Source of the DNA: an uncultured Eubacteriales bacterium
GTDB lineage: Bacteria; Bacillota; Clostridia; Oscillospirales; Oscillospiraceae
Direction: 5' to 3'
DNA length: 10,315 bases
NCBI GenBank assembly: GCA_900555665.1
Contig: USLX01000063.1
Coordinates: forward strand, 1 to 10,315
Shown here piece by piece: positions 6,270 to 10,315 of this stretch. The translations under genes were made by a program, and so were the position numbers. The notes under the pieces are model-generated. The model was not told the DNA's origin, made no database searches, and was given only the letters and a program-made list of their open reading frames with translations. The first letter of the stretch is position 1. The number at the start of each line of letters is the position of its first letter.

Positions 6270-7655
6270 ATGGCGAACAAACAGATGACAAAGACTCCGA
6301 TGCCGGAGCAGGACGCCAACGTCCGTAACCATAATTTCAAAGAAGTCACGCTGGGCTACACCGCTGAGATGGCGATCAACGAGGCGCAGCGCTGCCTGCA
6401 GTGCAAAAAGCCGCAGTGCATCGAGGGCTGCCCGGTCAATATCCGCATCCCCGAGTTCATCGCGAAGGTCGCCGAGGGCGATTTTGCCGCAGCCTATGAG
6501 ATCATTACCTCCACGAACGCGCTGCCCGCGCTCTCCGGCCGCGTCTGTCCGCAGGAGACGCAGTGCGAGAGCAAGTGCGTCCGCGGCGTGAAGGGCGAGC
6601 CGGTCGCCATCGGACGGCTTGAGCGCTTCGTCGCCGACTGGTATCGCGAGAACGTCAACGCCATGCCCGAGAAGGCCGAATCCAACGGTATCAAGGTCGC
6701 GGTTGTCGGTTCCGGCCCGTCCGGCCTGACCTGCGCGTCGGAGCTGGCCAAGAAGGGCTATCAGGTTTCGATCTTCGAGGCGCTGCATACCGCCGGCGGC
6801 GTGCTGGTCTACGGTATCCCCGAATTCCGTCTGCCGAAGGCGATTGTCGCCAACGAGGTTGAAAAGCTGAAGGCGCAGGGCGTCGAGGTTATGACCGACA
6901 TGGTCATCGGCAAGGTGCTCTCGATCGATGACCTGTTCGAGATGGGCTACAAGGCCGTGTTTGTCGGCTCTGGCGCAGGTCTGCCGATGTTCATGCACAT
7001 CCCGGGCGAGGCGCTCAAGGGCGTCTGCTCCGCGAACGAATACCTCACCCGTATCAACCTGATGAAGGCGTACAAGGAAGAGTACGACACCCCGATCCTC
7101 GTCAGCCACGCGGCGGCGATCGTCGGCGGCGGCAACGTCGCAATGGACGCAGCGCGCTGCGCCAAGCGCATGGGTGCGGAGAAAGTGTACATCGTCTACC
7201 GCCGCGGCGAGGCCGAAATGCCGGCAAGACTCGAGGAGCAGCACCACGCGAAGGAAGAGGGCATCGAGTTTATGACCCTCACGAACCCCGTCGAGATTCT
7301 CGGCGGCGAGGATGGCCGCGTGAACGGCATGAAGTGCATCAAGATGGAGCTTGGTGAGCCTGACGCATCCGGCCGCCGCCGTCCGATCCCGGTTGAAGGC
7401 AGCGAATTCGTGCTGGACGTCGACACGGTCATCATGTCCCTCGGCACGAGCCCGAACCCGCTGATCCGCTCCACCACGCCGGGCCTGGAGACGAACAAGA
7501 AGGGCGGCATCATCGTCGACGAGAACGAGATGTCCACCCGCGAGAACGTCTTTGCCGGCGGCGACGCCGTCACCGGTGCGGCCACCGTCATTCTGGCGAT
7601 GGGCGCGGGCAAGAAGGCTGCAGAGGCCATCGACCGCAAGCTGCAGAACAAGTAA
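6270..7655 (+). CDS. nfnB: NfnB: large subunit of NADH-dependent ferredoxin:NADP+ oxidoreductase (GltA/GltD-like)
   Basis: A 461-residue iron-sulfur flavoprotein related to the glutamate synthase small subunit. The N-terminal region has two cysteine clusters for [4Fe-4S] centres: Cys42, Cys45, Cys50, Cys54 and Cys93, Cys99, Cys103. Glu118 (in IGRLERF) falls where relatives supply a Gln or Glu ligand, an alignment made from memory. FAD binding is shown by VAVVGSGPSGL (143-153) and the late GGDAVTG motif; NADP(H) binding by IVGGGNVAMD (284-293) followed by the YRR phosphate-binding motif. The start lies nine bases after GGGAGG (6255-6260). It is co-transcribed with nfnA and followed by a strong terminator. 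Pipelines often call such proteins NADPH-dependent glutamate synthase (gltA), but no glutamine amidotransferase or FMN-binding large glutamate synthase subunit is present, and the partner directly upstream fits NfnA. Lysines are nearly all AAG, a codon bias suggesting high expression. Confidence 0.9.
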   Translation: MANKQMTKTPMPEQDANVRNHNFKEVTLGYTAEMAINEAQRCLQCKKPQCIEGCPVNIRIPEFIAKVAEGDFAAAYEIITSTNALPALSGRVCPQETQCESKCVRGVKGEPVAIGRLERFVADWYRENVNAMPEKAESNGIKVAVVGSGPSGLTCASELAKKGYQVSIFEALHTAGGVLVYGIPEFRLPKAIVANEVEKLKAQGVEVMTDMVIGKVLSIDDLFEMGYKAVFVGSGAGLPMFMHIPGEALKGVCSANEYLTRINLMKAYKEEYDTPILVSHAAAIVGGGNVAMDAARCAKRMGAEKVYIVYRRGEAEMPARLEEQHHAKEEGIEFMTLTNPVEILGGEDGRVNGMKCIKMELGEPDASGRRRPIPVEGSEFVLDVDTVIMSLGTSPNPLIRSTTPGLETNKKGGIIVDENEMSTRENVFAGGDAVTGAATVILAMGAGKKAAEAIDRKLQNK

Positions 7656-7670
7656 ATTCCGAGATCCGAA

Positions 7671-7700
7671 AGCGCCGCTCTTAAGAGCGGCGCTTTTTTT
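7671..7700 (+). terminator. Intrinsic terminator of the nfnAB operon
   Basis: AGCGCCGCTC (7671-7680) pairs perfectly with GAGCGGCGCT (7685-7694) around a TTAA loop, followed by an uninterrupted T run to 7700. It begins 15 bases after the nfnB stop. The whole element 7671-7694 is a perfect 24-base palindrome. Confidence 0.95.
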
Positions 7701-7924
7701 ACATTCCGCCTCGCCCCCTTTTCAAACGAAATCCCCCAAAGGCCGCCCGTCCGAACGAAAAACCGCCCTTTTTCCACTCTCTGCAGAAGGAATTTCCCCC
7801 CAAAGCGCAGCTGTTTCCCGCCCCGCGGCGGGGATTTTTTTGTCCACACGGCATTTCCGGGATCGCTGGCGAATAGGAATGAGAACAGCCATACTCTGAA
7901 ACGCAATCGGGACTGGGAGGCTGA
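7701..7924. other. C-rich intergenic stretch with short imperfect repeats
   Basis: No gene is supported here. The plus strand is conspicuously C-rich up to about 7833. It carries two similar blocks, GAAATCCCCCAAAG (7728-7741) and GAATTTCCCCCCAAAG (7790-7805), ending in a hairpin plus T run. The last 80 bases lead to the alcohol dehydrogenase gene; I see no convincing -35/-10 pair there. This may be a dispersed intergenic repeat or an untranslated leader of the downstream operon. Confidence 0.45.
7817..7841 (+). terminator. Second terminator-like hairpin upstream of the alcohol dehydrogenase operon
   Basis: CCCGCC (7817-7822) pairs with GGCGGG (7827-7832) around a CCGC loop, followed by GA and seven T residues (7835-7841). 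It lies about 120 bases after the nfnAB terminator, where no gene needs ending. It could be a backup terminator, an attenuator of the downstream operon, or part of a repeat element. Confidence 0.45.
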
Positions 7925-9115
7925 ATGATGCAAAAAGGATTTGAGTTTTATCTGCCCACAAGGGTGATCTTCGGAACCGGCGCGCGGCGGAGGCTGCCGG
8001 AGCAGCTGGCGCGGCTCGGCGTGCATACGCTGCTGCTCTGCACAGACAAAATGCTGCGCAGCGCCGGAGTCGTGGAGAGGGTGACAGAAATTCTGGATGG
8101 CTGCGCGGGTTTACAGTACACCGTCTACGACGAAGTGACGGAAAATCCGGGCAATTCGGTGGTGGACGGCGGCGCCGCGCTGGCACGGGAGCTGGGCTGC
8201 GACGGCGTGCTCGGCCTTGGCGGCGGAAGCGCGCTCGACACGGCGACCGGCGTCGCGATGCTGATGACAAACGGCGGGAAGGCCCTCGATTATTTCCATG
8301 GAAAAGGCGTGTCGCAGGCGTCGCTGCCGACGATCCTGCTCCCGACCACCTCCGGCACGGGCAGCGAAGTGAACCGCTGTTTTGTCGTGACGGACGAGGA
8401 GACGGGCTTTAAGGACGGCGTCGCGGATGAGCATATGTGCCCTGCCGTCACGCTGCTCGACCCGGAGCTCTGCCTCACGATGCCGCCGAAGGTGACGGCC
8501 TCGTCCGGCATTGACGCCTTTACGCACGCGCTGGAGGCCTATCTTTCGCGCAATGCCCATCCCCTTTCGGACGCACTGAACCTGCACGCCATGCGCCTCA
8601 TCGCCAAATACCTGCGCCGGGCCTATGCGGACGGGCAGGATCTGGAGGCGCGCAGCGGCATGTGTCTGGCCGCAGCCATTGCGGGGATCGGCTTTGACCA
8701 GGTGGGACTGATTCTGACGCACGCAATGGCGCACCCGCTCAGCGGACGCTTCGGTGTGCCGCACGGGGTTGCCTGCGCGCTGCTCACGCCGCCGGTGATG
8801 GAATTCAACGCCATCGCCGCGCCGGAGCGATTGGCGGAGGTTGGGCACATCCTCGGCGCTGCGCAGGATCCGGCCAAAACGGTCTATGAACAGGCCGCGC
8901 AGGCGGCGGAGGCCTTCCGCGCGCTGATGCGGCAGCTGGATCTGCCGCTGACGCTCTCGGAGCTTGGCGCACGCGGCCTGGCAAGACCCGCGATCACAGA
9001 AGCAGATCTCGATACGCTGACCGCCGACGCAATGCTTGCCCGCGGGATGCGTGGGCGCAATCCGCGCGTCAACAGCGAACGGGACATCCACGCGCTCTAT
9101 GCAAGCGTACTGTGA
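7925..9115 (+). CDS. Iron-containing alcohol dehydrogenase (group III)
   Basis: A 396-residue NAD(P)-dependent alcohol dehydrogenase of the FucO/4-hydroxybutyrate dehydrogenase superfamily. The nucleotide-binding motif GGGSALD is at 99-105, followed by the family's PTTSGTGSE (140-148). Metal ligands are visible as Asp197 and His201 (in GIDAFTHALEAY), His266 and His280; the spacings of 4, 65 and 14 agree closely with known FucO-type iron sites. Length is typical. Two adjacent ATGs occur: the first (7925) is four bases after GGGAGG (7915-7920), the second (7928) seven bases after it, so translation may really start one codon later. Ten bases separate its stop from the next gene and no terminator intervenes, so it heads an operon with a UxaA-type split dehydratase/lyase. 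That suggests oxidation or reduction of a sugar acid, hydroxyacid or sulfonated three-carbon compound. The exact substrate cannot be read from the sequence. Confidence 0.92.
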   Translation: MMQKGFEFYLPTRVIFGTGARRRLPEQLARLGVHTLLLCTDKMLRSAGVVERVTEILDGCAGLQYTVYDEVTENPGNSVVDGGAALARELGCDGVLGLGGGSALDTATGVAMLMTNGGKALDYFHGKGVSQASLPTILLPTTSGTGSEVNRCFVVTDEETGFKDGVADEHMCPAVTLLDPELCLTMPPKVTASSGIDAFTHALEAYLSRNAHPLSDALNLHAMRLIAKYLRRAYADGQDLEARSGMCLAAAIAGIGFDQVGLILTHAMAHPLSGRFGVPHGVACALLTPPVMEFNAIAAPERLAEVGHILGAAQDPAKTVYEQAAQAAEAFRALMRQLDLPLTLSELGARGLARPAITEADLDTLTADAMLARGMRGRNPRVNSERDIHALYASVL

Positions 9116-9125
9116 GGTGGCGGCG

Positions 9126-9428
9126 ATGACAGAACGGATTACGGCGCTGCGCATCCAGCCGCGCGACAACGTCGCGACGTGCGTACTGGCGCAGAAGGCC
9201 GGGGAGACGGCGGCATATGAAGCGGACGGAAATACCATCACAGTGCGGCTGCTGGACGACATCCCATTCGGGCACAAGCTCGCCATCCGCCCCATTGCGG
9301 CGGGCGGGGAGATCATAAAATACGGCTATCCAATTGGGCGGGCCGTCCGGGACATTCAGCCCGGGGAGCATGTGCATATCCATAACGCAGGCAGCCTGCG
9401 CTGCAATGGGACGGAAGGAGGCCGATAG
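9126..9428 (+). CDS. SAF-domain small subunit of a UxaA-family dehydratase/lyase
   Basis: A 100-residue protein matching the N-terminal SAF domain of altronate/galactarate dehydratases, which in many bacteria is a separate small subunit (as in SuyA of sulfolactate sulfo-lyase). Typical features are RIQPRDNVAT near the start, the DIPFGHK motif (45-51), IKYGYPIGRA (64-73) and the histidine-rich end of the domain, GEHVHIHN (80-87). The ATG at 9126 follows a GAGGTGG ribosome site by five bases; the longer open frame back to 9036 lies inside the dehydrogenase gene and lacks the conserved pattern. Its stop is separated from the large-subunit gene by a single base, implying translational coupling and a two-subunit enzyme. 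Family membership is clear, but altronate, galactarate and sulfolactate types cannot be told apart from this small domain. Confidence 0.88.
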   Translation: MTERITALRIQPRDNVATCVLAQKAGETAAYEADGNTITVRLLDDIPFGHKLAIRPIAAGGEIIKYGYPIGRAVRDIQPGEHVHIHNAGSLRCNGTEGGR

Positions 9429-9429
9429 G

Positions 9430-10315
9430 ATGGAATTCTGGGGCTATCTGCGGCCCGACGGGGCCGTCGGCGTGCGGAACCATGTGCTGATCCTCCCGGC
9501 CACGCGGAATGTCAACTACATCTGCCACCGCATCGCTTCCGCGGTCCCCGGCGTGACGACTTTTTTCACCACCGGCGAGTATGGACGCACCGGTGCTGAC
9601 CGGCGACGCCTCGCCCGCTTTTTGACCGGCCTTGCGCGCAATGCAAACGTTGCGAACGTGCTGCTCATCGGCATGCCGCACGGGTATGGGTATCCCGAGT
9701 TTCAGACCGACGCGCTGGCGGCGGAAATCGCGAAGAGCGGAAAACGACTGGAAATTTTGAATGTGGATGCGTGCGGCGGACTGGAGGGCACGGTTGTCTG
9801 CGGAATCCGCCTTGCGCGGGAGCTGGTGCGGGAGGCAACCGCCATGCGGCGCGAACGTGCGCCGCTTGCGAAGCTGAGCATCGGGATGAAGTGCGGAGAT
9901 TCCGACGCGACGAGCGGCCTGGCCGGCAACCCGGCGTTGGGAAGAGCCGTTGACCGTCTGCTGGATGCGGGCGGGACGGCACTGTTTTCCGAGACGCTGG
10001 AGCTCATCGGCGCGGAGCAGGTGCTCACCCAGCGGGCTGCAACGCCGGAGGTTGCCGCGCGGCTGCTGCGGCTGATTGCAAAATGGGAAGCGCGCGCCGC
10101 CGCCACCGGCGAGGACATCCGCACGATCAATCCCATTCCGGAGAATATCGCGGCGGGAATCACAACGCTGGAGGAAAAGTCGCTCGGCGCGGTGGAGAAA
10201 ACGGGCACCGGGCCGCTTGCCGGTGTGCTCGACTACTGTGAGCGGCCCAGCGGGGCGGGGCTCTGGCTGATGGACGCCTGGATGTCGTCCTATTCCCTGC
10301 TGCCGAGCTTTGCGG
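9430..10315 (+). CDS. UxaA/GarD/SuyB-family dehydratase or lyase large subunit (partial, cut by window end)
   Basis: The first 295 residues of a protein whose family is usually about 380-390 long as a separate subunit; the frame is still open at the window end. Family signatures: the N-terminal WGYLRPDGAVGVRNHVLILP (4-23), MKCGDSDATSGLAGNPALG (153-171; usual form CGGSD..SG..aNPA.G) and GGTALFSETLELIGAEQ (181-197). Known members dehydrate altronate or galactarate, or split sulfolactate into pyruvate and sulfite, using a divalent metal. Two positions where I expect conserved Cys are changed: around 48-52 the sequence reads TGEYG instead of a GCG-type motif, and 80-88 reads IGMPHGYGY instead of a GLGCE-type motif. 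The first Gly-Gly of CGGSD is Gly-Asp. The reading frame shows no breaks, so this looks like a divergent subgroup rather than a decayed gene. The start follows AAGGAGG (9415-9421) by eight bases. Substrate unknown. Confidence 0.85.
   Translation, partial: MEFWGYLRPDGAVGVRNHVLILPATRNVNYICHRIASAVPGVTTFFTTGEYGRTGADRRRLARFLTGLARNANVANVLLIGMPHGYGYPEFQTDALAAEIAKSGKRLEILNVDACGGLEGTVVCGIRLARELVREATAMRRERAPLAKLSIGMKCGDSDATSGLAGNPALGRAVDRLLDAGGTALFSETLELIGAEQVLTQRAATPEVAARLLRLIAKWEARAAATGEDIRTINPIPENIAAGITTLEEKSLGAVEKTGTGPLAGVLDYCERPSGAGLWLMDAWMSSYSLLPSFA

Noticed and set aside
5370..7247. A 625-codon open frame on the minus strand opposite nfnA/nfnB
   Set aside because: It is the complement of two clearly conserved genes, is rich in His/Asp/Arg/Leu as expected for an antisense frame of GC-rich DNA, and shows no family motif or ribosome site.
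6270..7655. Annotation as a true glutamate synthase subunit (gltD/gltA)
   Set aside because: There is no glutamine amidotransferase or large FMN/3Fe-4S subunit nearby, while the cofactor residues and the upstream partner fit NfnAB.
7842..7914. Promoter for the alcohol dehydrogenase operon (TTTCCG ... TAGGAA; or TACTCT)
   Set aside because: Spacing is 14 bases for the first pair and no -35 exists for the second, so no promoter can be supported.
8111..9316. A 401-codon minus-strand frame opposite the alcohol dehydrogenase and SAF genes
   Set aside because: It spans two genuine plus-strand genes with intact motifs and has no recognisable domain.

Overview
The window is a GC-rich bacterial chromosome segment with seven complete genes and one cut off by the window end. 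It probably comes from an anaerobic Firmicute (Bacillota, class Clostridia; by gene content perhaps the Oscillospirales, which cannot be proved from sequence alone). The reasons are strong AGGAGG-type ribosome sites, one TTG start, a Gram-positive style Pho box (TTAACA-type direct repeats), intrinsic terminators with U-tracts, and an NfnAB-type ferredoxin/NAD(P)H transhydrogenase pair.

Region 1 (1-4344) is a phosphate-homeostasis locus. A PhoR-like histidine kinase and a PhoB/PhoP-like response regulator lie on the minus strand with a 4-base ATGA overlap. Divergent from them, on the plus strand, is a sodium/phosphate cotransporter fused to a C-terminal PhoU domain. The intergenic region holds four TTAACA-like direct repeats spaced 11-12 bp. 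They end 9 bp before a TATGAT -10 box, which is the architecture of a PhoP-activated promoter. The transporter gene ends in a clear intrinsic terminator.

Region 2 (4355-5306) is a single gene with its own extended -10 promoter just after that terminator. It encodes a glutamyl-Q tRNA(Asp) synthetase, a short GluRS paralogue with the HIGH and KMSKS equivalents and the Cys-X-Cys...Tyr-X3-Cys zinc site.

Region 3 (5313-7700) is a two-gene operon, nfnA-nfnB, with a good sigma-A promoter and a strong terminator. It encodes the two subunits of an NADH-dependent reduced ferredoxin:NADP+ oxidoreductase (electron-bifurcating transhydrogenase). Database pipelines often label these subunits 'sulfide/dihydroorotate dehydrogenase-like' and 'NADPH-dependent glutamate synthase'.

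Region 4 (7701-10315) starts with a C-rich intergenic stretch containing short imperfect repeats and a second terminator-like hairpin. A tightly packed catabolic operon follows: an iron-dependent alcohol dehydrogenase, a 100-residue SAF-domain subunit, and the start of the large subunit of a UxaA/GarD/SuyB-type dehydratase or lyase. The large subunit lacks two cysteine positions that I expect in the family, so its substrate is uncertain. This operon is the most likely place for unfamiliar chemistry; the Pho promoter is the best-supported regulatory find.
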